The position numbers and the translations under genes are program-made. DNA of 64,000 bases from assembly GCA_029465975.1 (NCBI GenBank), contig CM055744.1, positions 7,661,192 through 7,725,191 of the forward strand, given 5' to 3'. Below the pieces are notes generated by a model. That model had not been told where the DNA came from, made no database searches, and saw only the letters and a program-made list of their open reading frames with translations. Positions 23,722 through 34,166 of this stretch are shown here, one piece after another. The stretch's first letter is position 1, and each line of letters starts with the position of its first letter. Source of the stretch: Dallia pectoralis. Taxonomy: Eukaryota > Chordata > Actinopteri > Esociformes > Umbridae.

Positions 23722-24490
23722 GAAAAGTTTGGGGACTCGTAGAAATGTTCTTGTTTTTGATCAGGAATATAGTGTAGACATTGTTAATGGTGTAAATAAC
23801 TATTGTAGCAAAAAAGGCTGATTATTAATAGAATATCGATATAGATATAGATGCAACCATCACTCCTGTGTTCGAATGGCACATTTGCTAATTCATTTTA
23901 ATCATTATAAAAGGCTAATTAATCATTAGAAAACCCTCTTGCTATTATGTTGGCATCACTGAGGGGTTGCAGATTAATGAATCAATCAAACCGTCCTTCT
24001 TTAGACTATTTTAGTATCTGGAGCCTCTGCGTTTGTGGGTTTGATAACAAGGTGAATATGGCCTGAAACAATTAACCGTCTAATCTTGTCCTGGGAAATC
24101 AGAATCAGGTTTATTTGCCAAGTCTGTTTACACAAACAAGGAATGTGTTCTGACCCATAGCTGCAGCATTTAGAACACACATTTTTAAAATGTACATGAA
24201 GAGTGCAAATGGAGCAAAAAAACGACCACGAACAGTTCGACAAGAGACCAAATGAAGGCAGTTCCATGCAAATAGTGGAGTATGAAGATCTCGTGCAACA
24301 ATATGTACCACTCCCTTTACAGAACAGCACAAGCTGGCTCTGACTAGAATAGAATGAGGAGTGGGAGGCCCCAGTGCACAGCTGAGCCAGAGGACAAATA
24401 CACTCGAATGTCTAGTTCGAAAAGTAAACGTATCACATCTCCACGGGCAGCTTCATTAAATAAGGCCCACAAAACAACAATCTCAACAAT
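23722..24490 (+). mobile_element. Tc1-like element fragment with nested insertion
   Basis: Starting near GAAAAGTTTGGGGACTCGTA, the sequence follows the left end of a Tc1 family that I recall from salmonids, including GTGTAGACATTGTTAATGG and AACCATCACTCCTGTGTTCG. It then enters degraded N-terminal transposase DNA (GAAGATCTCGTGCAACAATA, GGAGTGGGAGGCCCCAGTGC). A 150-bp LINE-tail-like insert (24100-24249) splits it, flanked by AAAT on both sides. The catalytic half is absent. The same family occurs as an inverted pair at 42140-43051. Confidence 0.75.
24100..24249 (-). mobile_element. LINE 3'-end-like repeat, copy B, nested in Tc1
   Basis: It shares CAGAATCAGGTTTATTTGCC, AAGTCTGTT, GCTGCAGCATTTAGAACACA and GAGTGCAAA with copies A and C. 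It is flanked by AAAT at 24096-24099 and 24250-24253. Removing it rejoins Tc1 text (CTGGG/AAAT/GAAGGCAG) that is continuous in the related family. This makes it a clean later insertion with a short target duplication. Confidence 0.75.
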
Positions 24491-25849
24491 AATAACAATC
24501 TCAACAATAAACACTTAAATAGTGAATTGGTTTCAACAATCTTCCAGCCCAGTCATGCTGTGTCCGACATTAGCTGCAGCTAACAGCTCTGCTAATAGTG
24601 AGCTTAGTTGCTAGGGTATTCCTGAAGTGCGTAGCGTAGCCACACAGCCTTGCTTTCTTTCATTCCTGTAATGAGTATTTTCCAACTTTAAAGCCTACTG
24701 CTTTGCTCTGTCCACTATGTTTGATTCAGATTTGCTATTAATCTCAACCAATCTGTCTTTTTCAAGCCCTGTGGGATTGCCATGATGAAGGTAACTAAGT
24801 GGCTGTAATGCTTAAGGCCATATAGGCAAAACCTAATATAGAGAATTGCCTTCATGAATACATAGAGCTCAGGTCATTCATTTCAAACCCCCAAAGTGGT
24901 CCATGAACTGTGCTGTATAACAACTGTGATGAAATCTCTGGACAATAGGTTCCCACACAGGGTTTTTTAGTGGGGTGCACACGTTAGTTATGGTTTGGTG
25001 GTTTATATTGTGCACACCAGGTGTTAGGAGATTAGTAGTTTTTTTGAGAAATCACTGTTGTACATTTATTAGTCACTTTTTAGGGTGTTACCAATATGGG
25101 TGTTTCTCCATGGTGCTTTTTGTTTGATTTTTGGAATGATAACCAGATCTAGAGTGTGGCCTTGTTGAGTTCAAAGGTGTCAAGTAATGCATGAAGTTAT
25201 TATTGCATTGTTGTCCATCATAATTATCTATGTGGATGTTGAAGTCCTTTTTTTAATAAATATTCTATCTGATGATTTTGTAATTCTAGCTGAACTCCAA
25301 TAATATGACACATACTTTTTCAAATCGATATCATTTGAAATGCAAAAGAGGTGCAACCCTCTGGGAACTTTACTGTTTGGAAGTTTTCTGGATATTGGAT
25401 GGAATTATCAGGAAATCCGGAATTGTTCTGTTCTAATAATTTGCACACCTCATTTGCAATTTGAACTTTTTGGGGGTTTTTGCCTTACCTGAGTGCCACA
25501 ATGATATTTTAGTACACTGAGATAATCCTCCTAGTTTATTACAAATATATTATTATATTATTTTATCACATTTATTCTAAGTATTCTAATGTATACTAAA
25601 GTAGAAAATACAATATATGTGAGTTTTTTTTTAATTAGAACACTTTCAAACTTGACTGTTAGATTCATTAATTTGATAATTTATGAAGGCACACACTTTG
25701 TTTATTAGACCCCACACATAGTGCATGTTAGAGTGAATACAAAGCCATGAAGTCCAACCAAATTGATGTAGACCTCTGAGAGGCAAAGCATTGAATGTTA
25801 CAAGAAGGACCGAAAAACCTCATTATAAAATAGATGTTTGAGTGGTTCG
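24491..25849. other. Unassigned intergenic sequence
   Basis: AT-rich. No gene or named repeat recognised. Confidence 0.5.
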
Positions 25850-26560
25850 AGGTTTGAGTGCTAGGGTCCCTTTAAACTAAATAACCAGGCAAGAAGATCC
25901 TTGGTCTGGGGAGTAACCAGGAACTCAATGGTAACTCTAACAGAGTGTGCCTGTAGAGAAATGAAAATCTGCCAGAAGGACTACTATCTTTGTTGCACTT
26001 CATCAATTAGGCATTAACGGTAGACTGGCAAGATGGAAGCAACTTCTAAGTTTAAGTCACATGACATGCCGCCTTACAGTTTCTGAGAGCATGAGAAATA
26101 GATTCAAACTATTAGGGCTGGATGTCAAGTGTTATGTCAGCATTCAAAATAAAGAGACATTGTAGAAAACTTGGTCAAGAACACACAAGACAAGGCATAA
26201 GAGAATGTTCATCTTTCAGCACAACAACAACCTAGCCAACTCAAAGCCAAGACATTGCTTGCGTGGCTTCAGGACAAGTGTTAGAATGTCCTTGATTGTC
26301 CCAGCCAAAGCCTGGTCTTAAACCCCCCTGAACATCTGCAAAAGCTTGAGGAGGATAAACTCAAGAAGACTCAAAGCTGTGGTTGCTGCCAAGAAGCTTC
26401 TTCAAAGTACTGAATAAAATAATCTACTTTTGTAATGTGGATATTTTAGCTTTTCATTGAAATTCCTAAAAAAAAATTTGCTTTATCACCATGGGGTATT
26501 GTGTAGCTATAGGTTAATGTAGAAAAATATATAAATTCACCTATGAACAAAGTTTCAGTA
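25850..26560 (+). mobile_element. Heavily decayed Tc1-like element
   Basis: Fragments in the correct order support a Tc1 copy. GGGGAGTAACCAGGAACTCA (a V-T-K-N-P-type block) comes first, then GCCAGAAGGACTACTATCTT, then TTTCAGCACAACAACAACCT (site of the family's F-Q-Q-D-N-D block). GTCCTTGATTGTCCCAGCCA (the V-L-E-W-P-S-Q block) and CTTCAAAGTACTGAATAAA at the C-terminus follow. The 3' non-coding end has TTTGCTTTATCACCATGGGG. Many indels remove any reading frame and no intact ends are visible. The copy at 33480-33815 seems to belong to the same family. Confidence 0.65.
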
Positions 26561-27480
26561 AACAAATGTTGTCTCCCACTTCCTGCTCCATATTATTAAT
26601 GGGAGTTAGAAGCCTTGGTGTTTATGTAGTTCAAAATGTAGTTTGTGTTATACTTTTTGCTGAGTCTATTTAATTGGATCCTTGGTCACATGTTCTACTA
26701 CCACGGAATTATGCAAGTAAACATGTGTTTATGGAGTTTTTATTCTATGCTTGTTTCAATGTCATAGTTTTGAAAATGCTGACCCTCAACGGGAAGACAC
26801 ATCACCCAGGGTTTGTCAAAATGTGTTATGCTGTAAAAATTTTTTAGTTTTTGTTAATAGCATAACGAAAACATATTTGTGAATGATAATTATCTAAAGA
26901 AGCCTACAAAGCCAACAGGGGCTCTAGTTCAGTAAAGCATTGCTGTGCCATATGGTAGAGAAGTAAAATACCCCTTTAGACTGATTCATCTCCTAGGAAT
27001 TGAGGAGCGTCTGAAATGGCACGATCCACACAACCTCTTGTTTTGCATAATGATCGAAACTGTCTACACCAACGATTTGAGCGCAGTGCTGCCGTGGACC
27101 TACGTGAACTACGTGTTAACTAGCGCATTATGAATTGCTGCACAGTAGGCGGGGCCCAGCACTGTCACGCCGTCAGTGGGGCCCAGCTCTGTCAGCTCTA
27201 GCCAGCTCTATCGACTTTTGAAAGCCAATAGCTACTGTCCTTGCTAAGGAGTTGGAAACACTGGTTTCGTGGGGTTCGCGGCCACCAGCCCTTTCCTCAG
27301 TCATTATCATTGCATTCGATGTAATGTGTTTAGTTTTACTCACAGAGTTACTCGAATTGGGGGAACAAAAGAGAACAATACCGATCCTTCCGTTCACTTT
27401 CGTACCCTGGGCCATACTAGACTTAACCATAGACTGTGCTATAGAGATTTTTAATAGTAACTTATTAAATTCTAACCCGA
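26561..27480. other. Unassigned intergenic sequence
   Basis: Nothing nameable. The overlapping frames at 27173-27488 have no recognised motif. Confidence 0.5.
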
Positions 27481-28430
27481 ATTTGTAGAATTTGAATAGA
27501 ACATTGTAGTAATCTAATATTGAGGTAAAGCATGGATTAATGTTTCTGCATCATTATTTGATGAATAGTTTCCAATTTTTTCAATATTCAACAGATTTCT
27601 CAATACTTCAAAAGAGAGATCCGGGTTGAGAGTAACACCATAGTTTCTCACAGTTTTTTGTCATACGACCATTAATGTGAGATCTTTCAACACGTCTCTT
27701 TGTTTCTTAGGTCCTGAGAGTAGCATTTCATTTTTTTCTGAATTTAAGAACAGAACGTTTTCTGTCATCAACTTTGTCTGAAACACATGCTTCCATAGTG
27801 GCTAACTTAGGTGCTTCTCCATGTTTCATCGAAATATACAGCCGCATTTCATCAACATAACAGAGGAAATTGACATTATGATTTCGGATGACATCACCCA
27901 GAGGAAGCATATATAGTCAGAACAAAAGTAGTCCTAAAACCGAGCCTTGAAGAACACCAAAGTATATCTTTGATGTGTCCGAGGATTGACCATCCACACA
28001 AACAAAACTGAAATCTCTCTGATATAGGTAAGATCTAAACCAGTCGAGAACATGTCCTCGTAGCCCAACATGGGTCTCCAAACTTTTTTAAGAGAAGGGA
28101 GTGATCAATAGTGCCAAAGGCAACACAAAGAAGAAGCAATAGAAGAGATGCAGAACCATTATCCGAGGCCGATAAAACTTAATTTACTACCTTAACGAGT
28201 GCAGTCTCAGTGCAATAATGGGGTCTAGAATCGGACCAGAGCAATTCATAAATATTATATGTCTTCAGGAAGACAGTAAGTTGTAGTGAGACGGATATTT
28301 CTAAGATTTTTTAGAGGATCGGTAGGTTTGATATCAGTCGATAATTCTTTAATAAGTCCAGATCAAGGTTTGAATTTTTTAACAGAGATTTCTGCAACTT
28401 TTATTGAGGTTGGCACAAATCGGTAGGATT
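27481..28430 (-). pseudogene. L2/CR1-type LINE reverse transcriptase, decayed
   Basis: Down the minus strand the RT domain appears in order. First come LKPLVKKSNL-like and NYRPISNLPILSKILEK text (fingers), then SDSRPHYCTETALVKV, then AFGTIDHSLLLKKFG (family pattern A-F-D-T-I-D-H, first catalytic Asp changed to Gly). MLPLGDVIRNHNVNF follows, then CYVDEMRLYIS, where the family has Y-A-D-D, and KHGEAPKLATMEACVSD. Stops and frameshifts occur between blocks. Reverse transcriptase copies LINE RNA at the nicked target. Two of its catalytic aspartates are altered here, so the copy is dead. An esterase-like piece lies directly upstream at 28431-28926. Confidence 0.85.
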
Positions 28431-28926
28431 TGTGCCCTTTGTGCTCCACTCCAGCTAGTATGGAGAACATCACTCTTCAGCAGATCAGGCTTGACCCTGT
28501 TCATGGGCGAGTCCTAAAAACAGGGCCAATAATCCACAAATTATATCGACTGTGACCGGCAGAACTCCATCTTCAGCCAGCGATTGAGCTGTGAGAGTCT
28601 GCTGTAGATCTCATCACTGCACCTAGCTGGGAGGGGGCCAGAGTCAATTACTTGATGCCGACACATCTTTCTAGCTAATTTACATGCTGACACTAGGTTC
28701 TGCTTCGTAACCTCTGACTGCTTCATCCTAACATTGTTGGTGCCAACTTTCCAGTTTTAGATTCCAGCTCCAGATTCACGGCTACATCCGTGGCCCTGCC
28801 CCCCTGGTAAACTGTGATCGCCGGCTGATTCTTTGGTCTAATGCTGCTGGAAATGGAATCGCCGATAACTAGGGTTTTCAGTTTTTCCGGGCTGCCAGAC
28901 GTTTTGGGTCTTAATTCCGACTAAAA
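28431..28926 (-). pseudogene. LINE-associated SGNH/esterase-like domain, fragment
   Basis: The minus frame at 28541-28726 carries VGTNNVRMKQSEV just upstream, corresponding to the G-x-N-D block III of SGNH hydrolases. It continues with SGPLPARCSDEIYSRLSQLN and W-L-K-M-E-F-C. This text fits the esterase (ES) domain found in ORF1 of CR1-like LINEs, which is established for that group. The block V D-x-x-H motif is not seen. RT-coding DNA follows after about 28430 with no endonuclease between, so the element is internally deleted or chimeric. The alternative is a host-derived SGNH relic, which is less likely given the RT beside it. Confidence 0.6.
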
Positions 28927-29370
28927 TGGGGAAAATCACTCGAAAAGATAATTTTCCCCGGTTGGCGCTATCTTCTCTTGAAGGCAATAGTTCTCCTTCA
29001 GATTAAAATTACAACAACTACAATGAAAAAGCATAATGATAGTTATTAAAACTATTTTTTACTTAGCTTCTGGTGCAGAGACACATTGGCTTGTCCAAAA
29101 ACAGTCCTGGGATAGTCCTGGCGAAGAGTCGGATAAAGCAGGCTGGCTATCCTTATGTTGTGTCTGGGTTTTTGCCTGGTACTGTCTCCCTGTGCTTTTG
29201 GATGTATTGGTATCTGATTTCGGCCTGCCCCACAACTACATTTTAAGGATATTGGTTTTTGGTCTTCAATAAATATAGCGCTCTGCGCTTGAATCCAGTT
29301 CTGTCTCTTTGAGGTTAATTTCAGTAACATAACAATCACAAAATACTTGTAAATACTACATATGCTCTAT
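28927..29370. other. Unassigned; possible LTR-like 3' end near 29270
   Basis: 29140-29310 has TCTGGGTTTTTGCCTGGTAC, then TCTTCAATAAATATAGCGCT and CTGCGCTTGAATCCAG. This resembles the polyadenylation-signal end of a retroelement, but no boundaries can be fixed. Confidence 0.3.
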
Positions 29371-29375
29371 GCGGG

Positions 29376-29764
29376 TGTCACGATTGGTGTGGTGGCGTTG
29401 CTACACGGACATATTTCGGTGATGCACTTCCTTGTTTCACTTCCGTGTTTACGTTTGTCTCACGGCTGTTTGCACTTATAATCAATGGGATATAAGAGGG
29501 TCGCGAGCAGTGCACTCATTGCTTCGCATTGTTCTATGTCACATTGTTTGTAGAGGTGAGTGTTTTTGTAACACGTTTGAATTGTTGTTTGAAGGTGCTT
29601 GTTTTAAGTCGCTATATGCGCATTTTCCTTTCATTCGACCAGTACGTGTTTTTGTCGCCGTTTACGGTTTGTTTTATGTTTTGTCATTAATAAACCTGAC
29701 CCAAACGGATTACCTTGGCTCCTGCACATGGCTTCATCCACACTACACCCGACGAGTCGTGACA
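29376..29764 (+). mobile_element. Solo LTR (Gypsy-like) with 5-bp target duplication
   Basis: The 389-bp block starts TGTCACGA and ends TCGTGACA (8-bp inverted ends in TG...CA form). It is flanked by GCGGG at 29371-29375 and 29765-29769. An AATAAA signal lies near 29689-29694, close to the 3' end, as expected of an LTR's R/U5 boundary, which also fixes the strand. No internal coding region lies on either side, so this is a solo LTR left after LTR-LTR recombination. A related LTR 3' part occurs near 38030-38237 (shared GTAGAGGTGAGTGTT, TACGGTTTGTTTTA). The Gypsy class is inferred from end sequence and target length. Confidence 0.85.
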
Positions 29765-29769
29765 GCGGG

Positions 29770-31066
29770 CAACACATGATTAGCATGATAAGGATCCAAA
29801 AAATTATGTTATGATTGTATTAGATATGTAGCCTAGCTGGTCTAAGTAGATTTTATGCGTCTTATCTGCATGTGAATTTATTGAGGCCTGAGAAACCATC
29901 TCAGCACACAATGCTATTAGTTTCCCCTCAGACACTTTATGGATCACCTGAGTGTTTTTACGAATTTTGTTTTGTGTTATAGTGGCTCCACCATGTTCTC
30001 AATAACAAATAGAACTGAGCACCCAGACACAAGGATCCCGGTCTGTACCTGGACTCACCTCAGACTTAATCTTTGTATTTTTTATTTGTTCTCATGAATC
30101 ATTCCTGATTGTCCTCCGTTGAGCTGCATCCTGTTTGCCGTTTGACATTTCCTCTCACTCCGGCAGAGGTCTGCTCTGGTTTGCTATGTGAAAGAGAAAT
30201 AATTGGCGTGTGCGGAAAGCAAAGAGGCTAGAGAAATACAATGTTATTTCTAGACCGTGTTCGATCTACTGCGAGACGTTGTAAACACGACTGACAGGGA
30301 GAGGTCACTAAAAGCAAATTGTGACTCAGACGACACTGCAGTGTTTTAGGGATTGTGCGCTCCTCGTTGTGGTAGCTACGCCACACCACTCAGTCGCCTC
30401 GGAAATCTATAGCCTGGAAGAGGATACGCCTTGATTCACAGATGGGAGTTCGCGATCGGAGACCACCAGTGAATAATCTTCTCATTACTTATCATGATGA
30501 ACTGTGGCGTGCAAATATCAATAACGGACGGTGGCGAAGCAATCCAATTAAGGTGTAGCCCAGGACCAGGAGTCTCATTAGTGCTGAGACACTGATAATG
30601 CAAATGGCTCCCTGCTAGTATTCAACCTTGAATATAAATCGACCAAGCAGATAGGCCACTACAGGTGACTCTGTCTATATTACCTGGGGTTGATGTAAGG
30701 GCTGTGTCGACACTGCTCTCTTAGGGAAATTAGAAAATCAATGACTTTCTCGTACAGCGGTGGAATGAAGAGAGGTATATGAATTTCTCTAATGTTGCTC
30801 GGTGACTAAAATTTCAGGGGATCTGTACGTTGTTTATTCTTTGTCAGACACATCTGTCAGAAAACCTAAAGGACAGTTGCACTTCTTCACATCTTGAAGT
30901 TAAGATGGTTCTGTAGTTAAAGGAGTTGATTGGCCAAGTGAAAAAAAAATTATTGAGTAGTTTGTATCAGATTACTAATGTCACTTTGGTGATTTGTGAC
31001 CTGAGGTGGGCGTTTTCATCAAGTGATTTGACAGGGGGACGAGTTGTGATTTGACGTTTGTTAATA
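29770..31066. other. Unassigned intergenic sequence
   Basis: No gene recognised. 30430-30670 is complex sequence with an octamer (ATGCAAAT at 30597-30604) and AATATCAATAA/AATTAAGG words. It is a possible conserved non-coding element that cannot be tested here. Confidence 0.35.
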
Positions 31067-31346
31067 GTTGACTTCCTGTGTGACATGCTAAGGGTTGGAC
31101 TTCCTGTGTGACATATGTTAGGGGTTGGACTTCCTGTGTTACGTATGCTAAGGGTTGGACTTCCTGTGTGGCGTATGCTAAGGGTTGGACTTCCTGTGTT
31201 ACGTATGCTAAATGTTGGACTTCCTGTGTGACGTTTGCTAAGGGTTGGAGTTCCTGTGTGGCGTATGCTAAGTGTTGGACTTCCTGTGTTATGTATGCTA
31301 AATGTTGGACTTCCTGTGTGACATATGCTAAGGGTTGGACTTCCTG
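31067..31346 (+). repeat. 30-bp minisatellite, about 9 copies
   Basis: The unit is TTGGACTTCCTGTGTGACGT plus ATGCTAAGGG, with variants GTTACG, GTGGCG, AAATG and AAGTG. Since 30 is a multiple of 3, frames of 79 and 130 codons appear on the two strands. They are repeat artefacts. Confidence 0.95.
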
Positions 31347-31425
31347 ATAAATCCGCCATGGTTTGTTAATGTGGGGGTAAGTTTACTCAGACTAAGTCTT
31401 AATAATTACTACAAGGGTCTGTGTG
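31347..31425. other. Short unassigned spacer
   Basis: Unassigned sequence between the minisatellite and the hAT element. Confidence 0.5.
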
Positions 31426-31433
31426 ATTTAAAT

Positions 31434-33168
31434 CAGGGGTTCTTAACCTTTTTGATGTCGGGCCCAAATTTTACAGTACCAAGTGGCCCAGGGCCCATTC
31501 AAATATTAGCACTGTATTGGTTGATTGATCTCACCCTGGGTTTGATTTGTACTCAATAACTAAACGAAATCCACTTGCAGTTTAACAGTTTATTTATGTA
31601 TGTAAACCTGCACATACAACAATTCATGTTACAACTCAATCTGCAGGAACAAATGTAAAGGCTCAAGTCAGGCATATTAACACTAAAATTAGTTAGATTT
31701 GACAAATCGTACTTTAAGTGTGTGTGTGTTAAAATAGTCTGCATCCCATGAGTGAAGATAATGAGGTTTTCTTTACCCTCAAACTAATATATTCCCTATT
31801 CTCTGTCCTGTCTCAGCTCTTTCTCTTTTATATATCTCCATCCCTTTCGATCTGTTTTCTGCACGATTCAAGTAAAATCATCTGAACATGTTATGCTCAC
31901 AGGACCAACAAACACCGTGTTTTGTTTCATAATGCCGTTTGACATTTCCACTCTTCACAACTCCAACTGTCTCGTTAGAAATCAAACAGAATGGCTTCGT
32001 GCTGGATTGGGGCAAAATGAACGCATACCTCTGTCCGATCATCTTTAAAAACTCTATTTTCTCCATCAACTTTTCTTTTCCTGGACAATGGGTCACTGCG
32101 GTGAAGTGTCGCGGCTCGCGCCCGATTACTTCAAAAGTATACACTTACTGGATGTCATGGCAACTGAATCACGGAGGAAAACTTTAAATATATCGCCTTC
32201 GCTTTAATTTCAGACCATCTCCAAAGAGACATAAACAAAAATGATTTTGACAGGCAAGCGTTTATCAAAGTAGGAAATCCATACTTTTAATTTCTTACAC
32301 ATAATTAACAACTGCTGTTGAAATAAGAAATGGAGGCGGGTCCAGATTGAATTCCCTCCGGGTCCGGACCGGAGTCCGGACTTTGAGAAGTGCTGGTGTA
32401 TTGTAACGTAATTCGCTGTCATAGATAACAGTGGTCATTCTTTTAGAAACGTTGTAATTCCATATTATAATTTTTTCGGAAACGCTATATCCAAAATCCA
32501 TCATTATTTTCCAAAAATGTATGGTTTGTCTTTTAATTCGCCTTTGGCTAAGCCACACCCTAGAATGTAGATTGACCAATCACAGCACAGCCAAGAATGA
32601 GCTCGGGCAGAGGAGTTTTTCACAGCGCTCCATTGACTTTAACAGGGCGGTCTCATATTTCTGGTCTCGGCAGGCTATTACCGTCGTAGTTTTATCAAAA
32701 ATATAGTTAAATGTTGTTATACTTGCGTAGTCAGTTTGCTTTGTAATAACGATTACACACACATCCACACGATTTCTCGTTTAATAGGATATGCGGTGGT
32801 TAATTATTTCACTGTGACCGGTATGCGTTTACCTCTTTGGATGCCTTGTTTCACCTATATGTCTTGAATATAGCCTTCAAACGCATATTGCAGCCCCTCT
32901 TGCCTACTTCTACCGGACACTTTATTTGATGCTTTATAAAAGTTTGATACAATTTCAGCAGGAAGAGCTGTCACAGCATAATGTTGATACCTAACCAGAG
33001 CCCATATAAAGTTGTCGGACGTAGCAACAGTAACTAAGGGGGGCGGGGCTTAGCCAAAGTGATAACTTGTTTGGTCCCGCGGCCCTCGCGGCCCACAGGT
33101 GAAAAACTTTAATTTTTTTGCGGCCCTCCAGGTGGCGCTCGCGGCCCACACTTGGTTAAGAATAGGTG
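31434..33168. mobile_element. Non-autonomous hAT transposon with TIRs and 8-bp TSD
   Basis: The left end is CAGGGGTTCTTAACC. The right end, complemented, is CACCTATTCTTAACC: 15-bp inverted repeats with 11 matches. The 8-bp direct repeat ATTTAAAT flanks it at 31426-31433 and 33169-33176. Eight-base duplications and CAG-type ends are defining traits of hAT elements. The 1735-bp body has GCGGCCC-rich subterminal DNA on the right and only a short N-terminal transposase piece (31878-32144, minus). The RNase-H-like catalytic domain is missing, so it would need a helper enzyme. A second hAT-like terminus may be buried near 32395. Confidence 0.85.
31878..32144 (-). pseudogene. hAT transposase N-terminus (BED-like zinc finger), fragment
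   Basis: The 88-codon minus frame contains CLISNETVGVVKSGNVKRHY followed by ETKHG. hAT and ZBED-type proteins have C-x2-C, then H-x(3-5)-H in a BED finger. Here the second Cys is Ser and the H-Y-E-T-K-H pair is intact. The upstream part (KIEFLKM, then FILPQSSTKPFC) fits the usual lead-in to this finger. The dimerisation and DDE parts are absent, so the gene is truncated. The finger would bind subterminal DNA in an intact transposase. Confidence 0.7.
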
Positions 33169-33176
33169 ATTTAAAT

Positions 33177-33479
33177 ACACTGAATCGTTGCAATAAAAAT
33201 GAATAAAAACATACTCTATCATAAAACATGAACGGCTACCAGACACTTATCATAACGTCAGGCGCCTAAGAATTTAACACAGCGGACCCCGCCAGCTCCT
33301 TGTAAAACATCAATGAACACAACAAACCAATCGTAAAATACATACTTTACATACTTTGTAAGTACATTTTTGTAGCTTAGAAATACACTTGTGTATCAAA
33401 TGGATGGGCATGATTAGAAATGGAACGCTCCCAGCAAACCGGAGATAAGTCAACCTGAAATATCACATTTAGTCTGCCC
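33177..33479. other. Unassigned spacer
   Basis: No gene or named repeat recognised. Confidence 0.5.
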
Positions 33480-33815
33480 AGGTATTCAAACACTTTTACT
33501 CACAACTAGCTTGGCACACCTTGATTGCTGGTATTTTTACGATTTGTCTTTGCAGATCCTCTCATGCTCTGTCAAGTCGATAAAGAACATTGCTGCACAG
33601 CCATTTTTAGGTCTCGCCAGAGATGTTCGATCGGATTCAAGTCTGGACCTATTATTAGCCACTCATGGACGTTCACATGAAGCCCCTCCTGCATTGTCTT
33701 GGCAATGTGCTCAGGGTCTTCCTGTTTGAAAGAAAACCTGCACCCCATTCTGAGCTCCATAGCACTCTGAAGCAAGTCGAGATCAAGTGTCTGTACTTTG
33801 CTCCAATCGTTCTTC
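33480..33815 (-). pseudogene. Tc1-like transposase 3' part, minus strand
   Basis: The minus frame at 33572-33775 reads LQSAMELRMGCRFSFKQEDP, then EHIAKTMQEGL, then GPDLNPIEHLWRDLKMAVQQ. The family has F-Q-Q-D-N-D-P-K-H-T-A here, so the second catalytic Asp region is altered (K-Q-E-D-P). The catalytic Glu in N-P-I-E-H is present. A cell of 3' text continues down to AGGTGTGCCAAGCTAG at about 33508-33523, with a deletion before it. It seems to be the same family as 25850-26560. It is dead. Confidence 0.75.
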
Positions 33816-33854
33816 AGACTGTGACTTGTCTTCCTGTCCCTGAAATCCTACAGC

Positions 33855-33915
33855 ATTACCTGTTTGTGCTTTCTCATTATGGTGTATTGTTTGTAGACTG
33901 ATGAAGATCATTATA
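33855..33915 (+). repeat. Tc1 3' non-coding scrap in the opposite orientation
   Basis: TTTGTGCTTTCTCATTATGG, then TGTATTGTTTGTAGACTGATGA, resembles the 3' untranslated end of the Tc1 family seen at 26460-26520, but on the plus strand. The coding part beside it is on the minus strand, so the copy has been internally inverted or is two fragments. Confidence 0.45.
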
Positions 33916-33993
33916 TATATTTAAAAATATATATTTATGTAGGAATTGTACTTAATGGCATGGTTAATTGGTCAGAATACAGTAACTCTGTTT

Positions 33994-34020
33994 TTCGACT
34001 TGAGCTGCTCTCAAGTCGAA
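33994..34020. repeat. Perfect inverted repeat, 11-bp stem
   Basis: TTCGACTTGAG (33994-34004) and CTCAAGTCGAA (34010-34020) are exact complements around the spacer CTGCT. I see no link to a known element end. Confidence 0.6.
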
Positions 34021-34166
34021 ATGTCAGACTGAAATATAGGAAAACGCCACCTACAACTTAAAATCTTGACAAACCAAGGTAACCATGTCTCTCGTCTGAA
34101 GTGAGTTAAGGCCCCTTCAACCGTCGTTGACCTTAATGTTAATGACCTCTTTTATTGAGTTGTCAG

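Noticed and set aside
30967..31359. 130-codon minus frame with repeated TGSPTLSIRH
   Set aside because: It is the translation of a 30-bp minisatellite.
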